Part shown: positions 25,563 through 34,120 of the stretch, one piece after another | Layout: each line of letters opens with the position of its first letter | Position numbering within the stretch: the first letter of the stretch is position 1 | DNA from: Mesobacillus harenae | GTDB lineage: Bacteria > Bacillota > Bacilli > Bacillales > Cytobacillaceae | Assembly (NCBI RefSeq): GCF_013343715.1 | Contig: NZ_JABUNR010000005.1 | Coordinates: 83,859 to 147,858 of the forward strand | DNA length: 64,000 bases | Direction of reading: 5' to 3' | Translations under genes and position numbers: made by a program | Notes under the pieces: model-generated | The model's input: only the letters and a program-made list of their open reading frames with translations | Told to the model about the DNA's origin: nothing | Databases searched by the model: none

Positions 25563-27023
25563 TTAGGAAACTTCTTTTTCCCTATCAAACGTGTATTCTT
25601 CTTCCCAATACTCAGCATTTTTAATACCCAGCTTGGTTGAATTAAAGACAGGATCGAGTCCTTGTTTCTTTTGCTCCTCATAATCCTTAAGGGCAATCAA
25701 AGCAGGTTTGGCTAATAGAAGAATGGCAATCAAGTTTAGCCACACCATTAAGCCTAAACCAACATCACCCAAAGCCCAAGCTAGCGAGGCTGTTTTAATT
25801 GCTCCATAGAATGTCGCACCAAGCAAGACTAGCTTAGTTAGGAGCACTGGTATTTTACTGTTTCTACCGCGGAATAGGTATGCAACATTCGTTTCCGCCA
25901 TATAGTAGTATGCCATGATTGTTGTAAAGGCGAAGAAGAAAAGCGCAATTGCAACAAATCCAGCACCAAAGCCTGGGATATTGGCTTCAACAGCAGCTTG
26001 CGTGAACGCAGGTCCTGCCTCCACTCCCGGCAGGTTTTCAACAATGAAAGTTTTACCGTCTGGTCCCACTGTATTAAACGCACCAGTAAATAAGATCATA
26101 AATGCAGTTGCGGAACACACAAGCAATGTATCAATATATACAGAGAAAGCCTGGACAAGCCCTTGTTTGGCAGGGTGAGACACCTCAGCTGCAGCTGCAG
26201 CATGCGCTCCAGTCCCCTGACCGGCTTCATTAGAATAGATTCCCCGCTTAACTCCCCATGCAATTGCACTGCCTAAAATTCCTCCAAATGCAGCGTCACC
26301 ACCAAATGCACTTGAGAAAATAAGTGTAAACACTTCTGGCAGCTGCCCAACATTCATTCCAACGATGACAAGTGCTACAAGCATGTAGCCTAAAGCCATC
26401 AAAGGAACAACGTATTGTGCAACTACAGCAATTCTTTTAACGCCGCCTAAAATGATTGCACCGATTAGTAAGACCAAAACGATACCAGTAACCGTTTTGC
26501 TTATTCCAAAGGCATTTTCCATCCCAAGTGCAATTGAGTTGGACTGAATGCCCGGCATCAGCACGCTCATAGCAAGAAGAGCAGCTACCGCAAACACCAC
26601 TGCAAACCATTTAATTCCTAAGCCTTTTTCGATATAGTAAGCTGGGCCCCCGCGGTATAGACCGTCCTGCTTTACTTTGTATATCTGTGCTAGGGTTGAC
26701 TCAACAAATGCACTGCCTGCCCCAATAAAGGCAATCATCCACATCCAGAAAACTGCACCCGGTCCACCCATTGCAATGGCTGTAGCAGTACCGGCAATGT
26801 TACCTGTTCCAACACGGCCTGAAAGAGCAATAGATAAGGCCTGAAAAGAAGAAACGCCCGCATCGGAACCTCTGCCTTTGAACATGAGCATTACCATGTC
26901 TTTAATGTGACGAACTTGCAAAAACCTGGTTAAAATGGAAAATAACAAACCGATCCCTAGGATAGTATAAATAACCGGTGTACTCCACAAAATACCATTT
27001 ACCGCATTTACAAAAGCCTCCAA
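25563..27023 (-). CDS. Sodium:alanine/glycine symporter (AGCS family)
   Basis: 486 residues, about 11 TM helices. Family signatures: SFQALSIALSGRVGTGNIAG (about 59-78), GGPGAVFWMWMIAFIGAGSA (about 86-105), FVESTLAQIYK, and GGPAYYIEKGLG. The RVGTGNIAG motif is the Na+ and amino-acid binding loop. Length fits B. subtilis AlsT, GlnT and YrbD (465-490). Probable substrate alanine, glycine or glutamine; not resolvable here. ATG start with only a modest RBS (GGGGGGATCTTCTTGG). Single gene. The 314 bases upstream (27024-27337) contain only A/T-rich promoter sequence shared with the divergent aldehyde dehydrogenase gene. Confidence 0.9.
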   Translation of the reverse strand: MEAFVNAVNGILWSTPVIYTILGIGLLFSILTRFLQVRHIKDMVMLMFKGRGSDAGVSSFQALSIALSGRVGTGNIAGTATAIAMGGPGAVFWMWMIAFIGAGSAFVESTLAQIYKVKQDGLYRGGPAYYIEKGLGIKWFAVVFAVAALLAMSVLMPGIQSNSIALGMENAFGISKTVTGIVLVLLIGAIILGGVKRIAVVAQYVVPLMALGYMLVALVIVGMNVGQLPEVFTLIFSSAFGGDAAFGGILGSAIAWGVKRGIYSNEAGQGTGAHAAAAAEVSHPAKQGLVQAFSVYIDTLLVCSATAFMILFTGAFNTVGPDGKTFIVENLPGVEAGPAFTQAAVEANIPGFGAGFVAIALFFFAFTTIMAYYYMAETNVAYLFRGRNSKIPVLLTKLVLLGATFYGAIKTASLAWALGDVGLGLMVWLNLIAILLLAKPALIALKDYEEQKKQGLDPVFNSTKLGIKNAEYWEEEYTFDREKEVS

Positions 27024-27337
27024 GAAGATCCCCCCTATTTCTTTGTTTTTTTTATCTATTCTGAATTATATTCTATAAACTATCTTTTGCACAATAACGA
27101 ATTTAAAAATATTTTGAATCTTCTTAACTGGACCAAAAACGCTTTTTTCTATTTTAGTTATTTATCACAATTAGGTCAATAGTCCTTGTTCAACTGCAAG
27201 CGTATTCAATCAATTTAATTTAATATGCTGCGAAAACCAAGTGTACTATGAGGGCCAACTGGGTAAATAGGATTGAGGCCAATTAACGATTTTCCATACT
27301 TCAAGGAACTAAATCAGATGATAAGGAGAGTTGTATT

Positions 27338-28798
27338 ATGCAAAAATTTGAGAAATTAAATAAAAGCTATATAAATGGCGAATGGGTTGAAGGCACAAGC
27401 GGAAGATCAGGTGATATTACTAACCCATTTGACGGCTCAGTTATTACTACTGTTCCGTTGGCCACCAAGGACCAATTAAAGGAAGCTTTTGAGGTAGCAA
27501 AGACTGCTCAAAAGCAATGGGCAAAAACAACAGCCGACGAACGGAAAAGAATTCTCGGCAACGCGGCTGATTATCTAAAGGAACATAAAGAAGATATTCA
27601 AAGAATTATAACTCGCGAGACAGGCGGGACAATTGTAAAAGCTGAAGTTGAACTTGGTTTAACGATCGGTTTGCTGGAGCAGGCCATGAAATATACAAAT
27701 GAACTTTACGAAATCAAAGATGTTGAAGATCAGATTGAAGGGAAAGTAAATCATGTGCATCGTCTTCCATTAGGAGTCATCTCTTCTATTTCACCCTTCA
27801 ATTTCCCTATGAATTTATCAATGAGGACCATTGCTCCAGCGCTTGCACTTGGAAATGCTGTTGTTCACAAGCCTGATTTGCAGACAGGCCTTACGGGCGG
27901 CGCCATTCTCGCGAAAGCGTTTGAAGAGGCAGGTTTGCCGAATGGAGTCTTTAATATGATTTTCACGGATCTTGAAGAGATTGGTAATGAAATGCTGGAG
28001 AACCCAATCCCGCGTCTGATTGGATTTACTGGTTCAACCCCGGTAGGAAAGCTGATTGGTGAAATTGCCGGAAAAAACCTTAAGCGCGTTGCTCTTGAAT
28101 TAGGAGGCAATAATCCATTTATTGTCTTGTCAGATGCGGACGTCGATAAAGCTGTCGATGCTTCTATCTTCGGCAAATACATCCACCAGGGTCAGATTTG
28201 CATGAGTGTTAACAGAATTATTGTTCATAAAGATCTTTATGAGGAATTCAAAGGAAAATTTGTGGAGCGGGCAAAAAATCTACCCTATGGGGACCCAAGC
28301 GATCCAAATACTGTTGTAGGCCCACTTATGAATAGGAATCAGGTTAACAAAGCGCTCGAAGTTGTAGAAAAAGCGAAGAAAAATGGAACCAATGTAGCAC
28401 TAGATGGGAAAGCAGAAGGCAATGTTCTCTCCCCTGTCGTTTTTACTGAAGTGGACAACTCAAGCGAGCTGGCGCAAACTGAATTATTTGCTCCTATCGC
28501 TTCTCTCATTAAGGCTGATTCGGATGAAGAGGCAATTGAAATGGCAAATGAAACACAGTACGGATTAAGTTCTGCCATCTTCACGACCAACCTTGAAAGA
28601 GGCGAAGAGCTCGCTCTTAGAATTGACAGCGGTATGACCCATATCAATGACCAGACCGTTAATGACAGCCCGATTGTTCCATTTGGAGGAAACAAAGAAA
28701 GCGGTATGGGACGCTTTGGTTACCCGTGGGTAGTCGAAGAATTCACAGTTACAAAGTGGGTTTCGCTGCAAACCAAATATCGTAATTTCCCATTCTAA
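27338..28798 (+). CDS. yfmT: Aldehyde dehydrogenase, vanillin/benzaldehyde type (YfmT-like)
   Basis: 486 residues. Catalytic Glu in LELGGNNPFIVL (about 254) and catalytic Cys in GQICMSVNR (about 288); cofactor loop GFTGSTPVGK (about 227-236); substrate-anchor Asn in SPFNFPMN. The LGGNNP variant (not LGGKSP) is typical of vanillin/benzaldehyde dehydrogenases, and the length equals B. subtilis YfmT (485), a vanillin dehydrogenase. Expected reaction: NAD-dependent oxidation of aromatic aldehydes to acids. RBS AAGGAGAG. Divergent from the AGCS gene. No aromatic pathway genes adjoin it. Confidence 0.85.
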   Translation: MQKFEKLNKSYINGEWVEGTSGRSGDITNPFDGSVITTVPLATKDQLKEAFEVAKTAQKQWAKTTADERKRILGNAADYLKEHKEDIQRIITRETGGTIVKAEVELGLTIGLLEQAMKYTNELYEIKDVEDQIEGKVNHVHRLPLGVISSISPFNFPMNLSMRTIAPALALGNAVVHKPDLQTGLTGGAILAKAFEEAGLPNGVFNMIFTDLEEIGNEMLENPIPRLIGFTGSTPVGKLIGEIAGKNLKRVALELGGNNPFIVLSDADVDKAVDASIFGKYIHQGQICMSVNRIIVHKDLYEEFKGKFVERAKNLPYGDPSDPNTVVGPLMNRNQVNKALEVVEKAKKNGTNVALDGKAEGNVLSPVVFTEVDNSSELAQTELFAPIASLIKADSDEEAIEMANETQYGLSSAIFTTNLERGEELALRIDSGMTHINDQTVNDSPIVPFGGNKESGMGRFGYPWVVEEFTVTKWVSLQTKYRNFPF

Positions 28799-28812
28799 AA
28801 CAATAGAAAGTG

Positions 28813-28858
28813 ATAAAGCCGCCGGGCCCTCCTCTAAAGGGACCCGGCGGCTTTTAAG
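28813..28858 (+). terminator. Intrinsic terminator of the aldehyde dehydrogenase gene
   Basis: AGCCGCCGGG (28817-28826) pairs with CCCGGCGGCT (28843-28852), followed by TTTAAGTTTT. Confidence 0.9.
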
Positions 28859-29254
28859 TTTTAGCAAAAGCCTCGCATTCGTTCTCTCTTACCTTTCTTC
28901 TGTAGATTTTTTAAGAAGTTCAAATTGCACTTTACACTAATCTTTAGATCACTTTTTTTAAAAAAAGGATAATGTAGGTTCTGTTTTTCAGACCAGGTAA
29001 GATTAATTGAAGGTTTTGAGCCAGAATACCCGTAACTGTATTTTAAATAACCTTCCTGCAGTACTTATCTATTTTTGCGTCATACAAGGTGGTTATTGGA
29101 TCGTTCAATCGACTTTTTGCATCGTTAAATTTGGCTATTGCATCAAACCGGTGACAATCTTGTTACACACTCAACTAAAATAAGAAGAATACCCCATCCT
29201 AACACCTTGGCCACCCATAATTTGCAGCCCTCCTAACCAAAATACATTAAAAGA
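28859..29254. other. Intergenic region between convergent genes
   Basis: About 400 bases with no credible ORF. It contains the 21-bp tandem repeat listed separately; the remainder is A/T-rich without recognisable signals. Confidence 0.55.
29075..29158. repeat. Degenerate 21-bp tandem repeat, four units
   Basis: The box TTGCGTC/TTGGATC/TTGCATC/TTGCATC recurs at 29075, 29096, 29117 and 29138, an exact 21-bp period. The unit bodies have diverged (TTGCATCGTTAAATTTGG and similar). The region lies between two convergent, terminated genes, so it is not an obvious promoter. Confidence 0.6.
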
Positions 29255-29290
29255 AGGACAGCCCCTCTTTATCGAAGGCTGCCCCGTTAA
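29253..29290 (-). terminator. Intrinsic terminator of the UbiB-like operon
   Basis: On the minus strand GGGCAGCC pairs with GGCTGTCC (one G-U pair) and is followed by TTCTTTTAATG. Confidence 0.75.
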
Positions 29291-29300
29291 GAAAATCTAT

Positions 29301-30977
29301 TTAAAACCTTCCAGTTTTCAGTATGGAATAAATAATCCATAAAAACATTAAAAAAGCGATGATAAAGCCTATTTCAATAGCCGGGAAGCTAGCTAAAATA
29401 GTTTCATTTCCAAAGGTTGAACCAATGATTAAGCCTAATACAACAATGCTGAATGCAAGCAGCGTTAAACTGAACGAGACTTGGTTTGAGATTCGATCCA
29501 GCTTATGGAGAATATTCTTAATATCGGCCAGCCCAATCTGAAACCGGAGCTCCCCTTCCGATGCCTGCTTAAGGACATCTTTCATCTGGCCTGGAAGACT
29601 GAAGATCGTTCCTGATACTTCCTCCGTTTTATTAAGCCAGCGCTTCCCGAGTTTAAAGGGATCATATCGTTCGAGTAATAATTTTTCCGCATGGGGCCTT
29701 GCCATTTCAATCATACTTATGCTTGGATCGATATCGCTTACGATCCCCTCTATTGTCATAAGCGTTTTTCCGAGCATGGTAAAATCTTTAGGTATAAATA
29801 TATGATGGTTTTGAGCAGTGGAGAATAATTCGTTCAAAGTAACACCAAAATTTAATTCACCGAGTGGAACATGGCTGAATCGCTTACGGATACGGTCAAT
29901 ATCACCGTAAAACTGGCCATGGTCAATCGAGGATGGAACTTCTGTCAATTCGTACATTGCTTTCACAACAGCATCTGTATCTTCTTTCATTAACCCGATC
30001 ATTAACGTGGTTACATGGTACCGCTTGCTGGGTGATAGCTGGCCAATCTGGCCAAAATCTATTAATGCAAGTTGGGCTGTCTCCTTAATATACAGGAAAT
30101 TCCCGGGATGCGGATCGCCATGGAAAAATCCTTCTCGTAAAATTTGTGTCACAAATGCTTCCACGAGAGTATCAGCTAACTGTCTCTTATTATTTTCACT
30201 AATACCGCCATCATCAAGTTGTGTTAATTTTATCCCGTTAATGCATTCCATTGTTAAAATTTGAGACGTGCTATAATCCCAATGAATTACCGGAACTTTA
30301 ATTAACTCATGTTCCTCGAACTGCAGTTTAACTGTCTCTGTATTACGTCCTTCTTGAATATAATCAAGTTCTTTTTTTATGGAGAAAGATAGCTCTTCCA
30401 TTATTTCAGTTAAATGATTGTATTTTGCCCAGTCGTAATGATTCTCGATCAGACTTGATAACTCCTCTAGAATATCTAGATCTGTGTAGATCTGGCTCCT
30501 GATTCCAGGCCGTTGGATTTTCACCATAACCTGTTCACCGGAACGCAAAACAGCTTCATGTACCTGTCCAATCGAAGCTGCAGCCACATAATCCTCATTA
30601 AAAGAATAGAAAAGTTCTTCTGGCGGAACGCCAAGCTCTAATTCTAATTTTTCTTTTATTTCCTGAATTGGAACCGCAGGTACATCATCTTGCAATTTCT
30701 CTAGCTCAAGGATAACTTCCGGAGGCAAAAAATCACTGCGAATGCTTAACATCTGGCCAATTTTTATAAAAGTTGGTCCTAAATCCTCTAGGAGAGTCCG
30801 CAGCCTGCTGCCAGCCTCCTTTGCATCCCCATGTTTAAAATCTGCTGTTATTCTTTCCTTAAAAGATAAAAAGTGAGAGAGCCCCACTTCTTGGACTAAA
30901 TACCCATAGCCGTTTTTTACAAGAAGGGAGACAATCTCATTGTATCGTTTTATGCGTTTAACTCGATCTGATATCAT
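29301..30977 (-). CDS. ABC1/UbiB/AarF-family protein kinase-like ATPase
   Basis: 558 residues from ATG 30977 (MISDRVKRIKRYNEI); a GTG at 30986 overlaps the upstream stop but lacks an RBS, whereas AGGTGA precedes the ATG. Family motifs: KxGQ motif FIKIGQMLSIRSDFLP (about 70-85), AAASIGQVHEA (Ala-rich loop, about 133), MVKIQRPG (Lys), ECINGIKL, and catalytic HGDPHPGNFLY with IDFGQIG (metal Asp). Two TM helices at the C-terminus (about 500-555). UbiB-like proteins support quinone synthesis or lipid handling; in menaquinone bacteria the role is unsettled. Coupled to the phasin-like gene. Confidence 0.85.
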   Translation of the reverse strand: MISDRVKRIKRYNEIVSLLVKNGYGYLVQEVGLSHFLSFKERITADFKHGDAKEAGSRLRTLLEDLGPTFIKIGQMLSIRSDFLPPEVILELEKLQDDVPAVPIQEIKEKLELELGVPPEELFYSFNEDYVAAASIGQVHEAVLRSGEQVMVKIQRPGIRSQIYTDLDILEELSSLIENHYDWAKYNHLTEIMEELSFSIKKELDYIQEGRNTETVKLQFEEHELIKVPVIHWDYSTSQILTMECINGIKLTQLDDGGISENNKRQLADTLVEAFVTQILREGFFHGDPHPGNFLYIKETAQLALIDFGQIGQLSPSKRYHVTTLMIGLMKEDTDAVVKAMYELTEVPSSIDHGQFYGDIDRIRKRFSHVPLGELNFGVTLNELFSTAQNHHIFIPKDFTMLGKTLMTIEGIVSDIDPSISMIEMARPHAEKLLLERYDPFKLGKRWLNKTEEVSGTIFSLPGQMKDVLKQASEGELRFQIGLADIKNILHKLDRISNQVSFSLTLLAFSIVVLGLIIGSTFGNETILASFPAIEIGFIIAFLMFLWIIYSILKTGRF

Positions 30978-30982
30978 TCCGA

Positions 30983-31339
30983 TCACCTATAGTCTGTATT
31001 ATATTTTTCAGTGCTGTCATTAGTATTTTTATTGTCGTTTTTTATCATTTCAATTTCTTCACGTAAGAAGGTAAGCTGGTCATGAACGACTGAAAGCTCT
31101 TCTTGAGTTACAAAGCCAAGTTCCTTCAGCTCTTGTTTTGTCATGTTTCGGAGTTCTTCATTCCAGCGGTCGCTCTTTTCTTCACCTTTTTTAAAAAATT
31201 CATCTAAAATGGCTTCCGCCTCATTTGGAGCCATCTGGCCCTTTTGAACAAGGCTTTTAACGGTTTCTTCAACCCTTTCCTTCCCCACAACTGCTGCTCC
31301 CAGCCCTAGTAAAAATCCTTTTTTTAATAAATTATTCAC
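30983..31339 (-). CDS. Phasin-like coiled-coil protein (PhaF/PhaI-type)
   Basis: 118 residues. Begins MNNLLKKGFLLGLGAAVVGK, an amphipathic start, then KERVEETVKSLVQKGQMAPN and EAEAILDEFFKKGEEK, typical of the poly(hydroxyalkanoate) granule-associated / phasin family; the second half is coiled-coil (ELSVVHDQLTFLREEIEMIK). It is first in the operon with the UbiB-like gene. Such phasin-UbiB pairs are common in bacilli. No PHA synthesis gene is visible here, so a membrane- or lipid-organising partner of the UbiB-like protein is as likely as a granule role. ATG with RBS GGGAGGTTGACATAA. Confidence 0.7.
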   Translation of the reverse strand: MNNLLKKGFLLGLGAAVVGKERVEETVKSLVQKGQMAPNEAEAILDEFFKKGEEKSDRWNEELRNMTKQELKELGFVTQEELSVVHDQLTFLREEIEMIKNDNKNTNDSTEKYNTDYR

Positions 31340-31636
31340 TTTATGTCAACCTCCCAAATAATGTACTTAACCTCTTTTCTAAATACCCCAAACCACATAT
31401 TATTACTCTTTAAAAAAGGCTTGTTAAACCTTAATGTTGATAACAAGTCGTCAAAACCGCTAACTTTCCACGGGCGAACCAGCTTAGCTTATACAGGAAT
31501 CTAGACAATTTAGTAAGATTTTTTGAATTATTTACCTGCCAGTCCTTACAGAGGACTTCTGCAAATAGGTGATTGGACAAACTCGTTCTTCTAATCTGCT
31601 TGTTTTCACATATATTTTACAGAAGAAAAAGGTAGG
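31340..31636. other. Divergent intergenic region upstream of spoIIP
   Basis: About 300 bases containing promoters in both directions. CATATATT at about 31609-31616 resembles a sigma-E -10 box, but no -35 box fits 14 bases upstream. Nothing else recognisable. Confidence 0.35.
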
Positions 31637-31639
31637 GTG

Positions 31640-32806
31640 ATGAGAGTGTTTTCAATTCGAAAAATAATAAAGTCTATTGGAAAAGTTACAGCCGTTTTTA
31701 CGGCACTTGGCTTAAGTATTGTTCTTTTATTCGGCACAGCCGGAGCAGTTTCTTCTGAAAGGTTTGAATCCCTCAAATTAAATGTGAATGTAGGGGAAAA
31801 TGGAACGGATATGCTGCTTAGGTTCATGAGCTTTGAAAATAGTTTGCTCGCCCTCAAAGTGTACGAACATCAGCCAAATTTTTCAATTGCTGAAATGGGG
31901 CTTAAACTTGTCACAAATATACAGCTCGATGATATTCGCAGCCTCGTGCGCAATGAACTTCCCGGTTTTGCTTTATTCGATTCTGATTTCATCATTGCTG
32001 GGGACGGGGTCACGTATGCCGATATCCCATTCGAGTCTGCACCTCCGCTCGATGAATTATTGACTGAAAGAGAAATGGCTGCCGGGGAATTAGCAGAATT
32101 AAACAAAGGACTTGACTCTAAAACTCCCCCTTCTGGAAATCTATCCGAGAAAAAAATCTTTATTTACCATACTCACAGCTGGGAAACATACCTTCCATTA
32201 ATTGGACTTGAGGGGGAGTCAAATGAGGAAAAAGCTGTAGATGGAAAAACGAATATAACGGTTGTCGGTGATTTGCTTGGCAAAGAATTAGAGAATAAAG
32301 GGATAGGAGTCAGTATCGACAAGACGAATGTTGGTCAGGAACTGCAAAAGAAAGGCTGGAAAACAGTAAAATCCTACTTGTTTTCACGTGGACTTGTTGA
32401 AACCGCAATGGCAGGAAATGAGCAATTGGATTATTTTATTGACCTGCACAGGGATTCTGCCAGGAAGAAGTCAACGTCAGCAACAATTAATAACGAACCT
32501 TATGCCAAACTTGTGTTTGTCATCGGTAAGGATAATAAGAATTATCAAAAAAACTTACAATTTGCCAATGAACTTCATAAGTTTTTGGAAGGAAAATACC
32601 CCGGATTAAGTAAAGGGATCTTGCAAAAGTCAGGAACGGGCGTAGATGGGGTATACAATCAGGATCTCTCTCCGAACTCGCTTGTAGTCGAAGTGGGTGG
32701 GGTAGACAATAATATGAAAGAAATTAAAAATACTGTTTCTGCTTTGGCGGACGCAATTAGTCAGCACTATTGGAAGGCTGCGGAAGTCAATGCGCAAGGT
32801 CAATGA
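31640..32806 (+). CDS. spoIIP: SpoIIP-type peptidoglycan amidase/endopeptidase
   Basis: 388 residues (B. subtilis SpoIIP 401). An N-terminal TM helix (VTAVFTALGLSIVLLFGTAG, about 15-35) and the Amidase_SpoIIP domain (about 170-380) with metal-binding HTHSWETYLP (about 175), FIDLHRDS (about 273) and SLVVEVGGVDNN (catalytic Glu, about 353). In B. subtilis SpoIIP with SpoIID and SpoIIM degrades septal peptidoglycan during engulfment. There spoIIP follows gpr; no gpr is present here, so this may be a paralog rather than the primary copy. Start ATG chosen over an in-frame GTG one codon upstream. RBS AGGTAGGG. A small gene overlaps its 3' end. Confidence 0.85.
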   Translation: MRVFSIRKIIKSIGKVTAVFTALGLSIVLLFGTAGAVSSERFESLKLNVNVGENGTDMLLRFMSFENSLLALKVYEHQPNFSIAEMGLKLVTNIQLDDIRSLVRNELPGFALFDSDFIIAGDGVTYADIPFESAPPLDELLTEREMAAGELAELNKGLDSKTPPSGNLSEKKIFIYHTHSWETYLPLIGLEGESNEEKAVDGKTNITVVGDLLGKELENKGIGVSIDKTNVGQELQKKGWKTVKSYLFSRGLVETAMAGNEQLDYFIDLHRDSARKKSTSATINNEPYAKLVFVIGKDNKNYQKNLQFANELHKFLEGKYPGLSKGILQKSGTGVDGVYNQDLSPNSLVVEVGGVDNNMKEIKNTVSALADAISQHYWKAAEVNAQGQ

Positions 32807-32954
32807 GCTATTTTTATGGCTGATATGGACTTTCCTTACTGCTTTACTTTCCTTGTACACCTTACCTTTCAGCTTTACAATCGGTTTTTTTTTAGCCGGA
32901 TTGGCCATGTGCTGTAAAACACTTATTGCTGCAAATATTCGAGATAAAGGTTGA
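32790..32954 (+). CDS. Small membrane protein overlapping the end of spoIIP (54 aa)
   Basis: An unlisted short frame starting at ATG 32790, 16 bases inside the spoIIP 3' end, with GGAAG 5 bases upstream. The product (MRKVNELFLWLIWTFLTALL…, ending ANIRDKG) has two hydrophobic segments, about 8-22 and 28-48, with CC near 41. Positive N- and C-termini suggest a helical hairpin with both ends inside. Overlap with spoIIP implies co-translation. Function unknown. Confidence 0.55.
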   Translation: MRKVNELFLWLIWTFLTALLSLYTLPFSFTIGFFLAGLAMCCKTLIAANIRDKG

Positions 32955-33067
32955 ATCACGGTCTCTTTAAGAGATTCTAAGCAACATGAATCACCCTCTT
33001 TCAATTAGGTTACCTTAATACAGAGCAATTAACTTTGCTCAAACCTTCGTGAGGAGCGTGATGTGTC

Positions 33068-33256
33068 ATGGCAAGAAACAAGCTTTTGGTGCCTGGGTCT
33101 GAAAATGCTCTCAGTCAAATGAAAGAAGAAATCGCCAATGAGTTTGGAGTTCAGCTAGGTGCAGATACGACCGCGCGGGCAAATGGTTCTGTCGGGGGCG
33201 AGATGACAAAACGTCTGGTTGCCCTTGGAGAACAGCAGCTTAATAATCAATCTTAG
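33068..33256 (+). CDS. Small acid-soluble spore protein, alpha/beta type
   Basis: 62 residues with both family signatures: the germination-protease site region [20 protein letters not shown] (about 19-38; cleavage in the EFG triplet) and the C-terminal [20 protein letters not shown] (about 39-58). The protein saturates spore DNA and holds it in an A-like form, giving UV and heat resistance. Slightly shorter than B. subtilis SspA/B (67-69), similar to SspD. Start ATG, RBS GAGGAGCGTGATGTGTC. Sigma-G expression is expected; I could not fix a convincing promoter. Confidence 0.95.
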   Translation: MARNKLLVPGSENALSQMKEEIANEFGVQLGADTTARANGSVGGEMTKRLVALGEQQLNNQS

Positions 33257-33270
33257 AGATTGATTTTCAG

Positions 33271-33305
33271 AAAGAGGTCCGCAGTTGCGGGCCTCTTCTT
33301 TGATT
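33271..33305 (+). terminator. Intrinsic terminator of the SASP gene
   Basis: GAGGTCCGC (33274-33282) pairs with GCGGGCCTC (33287-33295), followed by TTCTTTG. Confidence 0.85.
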
Positions 33306-33353
33306 GTTGAGAAAACTCTAAAAATTGCAGGTTGTGAATCACTGTATGCGTTG

Positions 33354-33494
33354 TCTTTATCCAGCTCCAGCGCCCAGCGACTCGTGTACTTCGCCCACCT
33401 CCCTATGATAAGTCGACTTGAATTACTTCCGGTTATCTCAGTAGGTGTTCCCCAGTCCAGACGTCGCTTAACGGGCCCTTGCGCTTTTGTCTGG
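33354..33494 (-). repeat. Dispersed Bacillus repeat, single copy
   Basis: Read on the minus strand it starts GACAAAAGCGCAAG and ends GGGCGCTGGAGCTGGATAAAG, matching the ends of the units at 37907-38330 (GAAAAGCGC … GGCGCTGCAGCTAGACAAG). It fills the gap between the SASP gene and the next gene. Frames that cross it are not credible genes. Confidence 0.65.
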
Positions 33495-33580
33495 CAAAAG
33501 ATTTTTAGTGACTCAATTTTAGCCACCTTGGATAAATTTTTTAAAAGTACATATGCTATATCTGCTAGGAGGTGAAGGAT

Positions 33581-33835
33581 ATGTCAAACCAACAAAATCA
33601 ACAAAATCAGCAGAACCAACAGAACCAAAACAAAGGGCCGGCCAGTCAAGTTGCCAGCAGAATACAGGAAGGCGCAGATGTTGTATTTGATGCTGCCCAA
33701 AATACTATTGCTGCAACTGAAAACGTTGCAATGAATGCAGTAGAACAAACAGGCAAAGCAATAGACAAGACAGCTCAGTCATTCACCAACGGTTCAAATC
33801 AGAATCAGAATCAAAACCAAGGGAATAACCAATAA
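33581..33835 (+). CDS. Gln/Asn-rich small protein (84 aa)
   Basis: Starts at ATG 33581 (MSNQQNQQNQ), which follows AGGAGGTGAAGGAT; an in-frame GTG at 33572 overlaps the RBS. The N-terminus and C-terminus are low-complexity Q/N (ending NQNQNQGNNQ), and the middle is a helical amphipathic stretch (ASRIQEGADVVFDAAQNTIA, then NVAMNAVEQTGKAIDKTAQS). Similar Q/N-rich small proteins are common in spores (gamma-type SASP, Ssp and coat proteins), but it lacks the SspE repeat. Next to a SASP gene, so a spore role is inferred. Own terminator. Confidence 0.65.
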   Translation: MSNQQNQQNQQNQQNQNKGPASQVASRIQEGADVVFDAAQNTIAATENVAMNAVEQTGKAIDKTAQSFTNGSNQNQNQNQGNNQ

Positions 33836-33858
33836 AAAGTAATCTTAATCAATTTTTT

Positions 33859-33890
33859 ATAAACGCCATTTCTATGGCGTTTTTCTTTTG
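33859..33890 (+). terminator. Intrinsic terminator of the Q/N-rich gene
   Basis: AAACGCCAT (33861-33869) pairs with ATGGCGTTT (33874-33882), followed by TTCTTTTGG. It lies only 10-20 bases before the next start codon. Confidence 0.85.
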
Positions 33891-33900
33891 GAGGGATATA

Positions 33901-34077
33901 ATGAATAAAAAAAACCATGATCTAAGAACTTTCGAAGAATTAAAAAAGCAGTATGCTGAAGTGTTAGAAATTAGTTCAACCGGATATGGGCTGGAGTCTG
34001 TATTCCTGGATAAGGCTGAAGAGCAGCAAAACAAACAGAAAAGCAGCACTCCCCCGCCCAATTGCGGAGGACTATAA
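33901..34077 (+). CDS. Small acidic/polar protein of unknown function (58 aa)
   Basis: Starts at ATG 33901, GGAGGGATATA upstream; the longer frame to 33874 crosses the terminator and has no RBS. Product: MNKKNHDLRTFEELKKQYAE at the N-terminus, predicted helical, and a Pro/Gly tail ending PPPNCGGL with a lone Cys. No TM segment. Not recognised. Small bacillar proteins with such tails exist, many of them sporulation-specific; that link is inferred from the neighbouring spore genes only. Confidence 0.6.
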   Translation: MNKKNHDLRTFEELKKQYAEVLEISSTGYGLESVFLDKAEEQQNKQKSSTPPPNCGGL

Positions 34078-34120
34078 AAACCCGCTTGGATGTTTTGGTT
34101 GCATCCAAGCGGGTTTAATT
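34077..34120. terminator. Strong bidirectional terminator
   Basis: AACCCGCTTGGATG (34079-34092) pairs with CATCCAAGCGGGTT (34102-34115), a 14-bp perfect stem between the convergent 58-aa gene and the PAS kinase gene. Confidence 0.9.
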
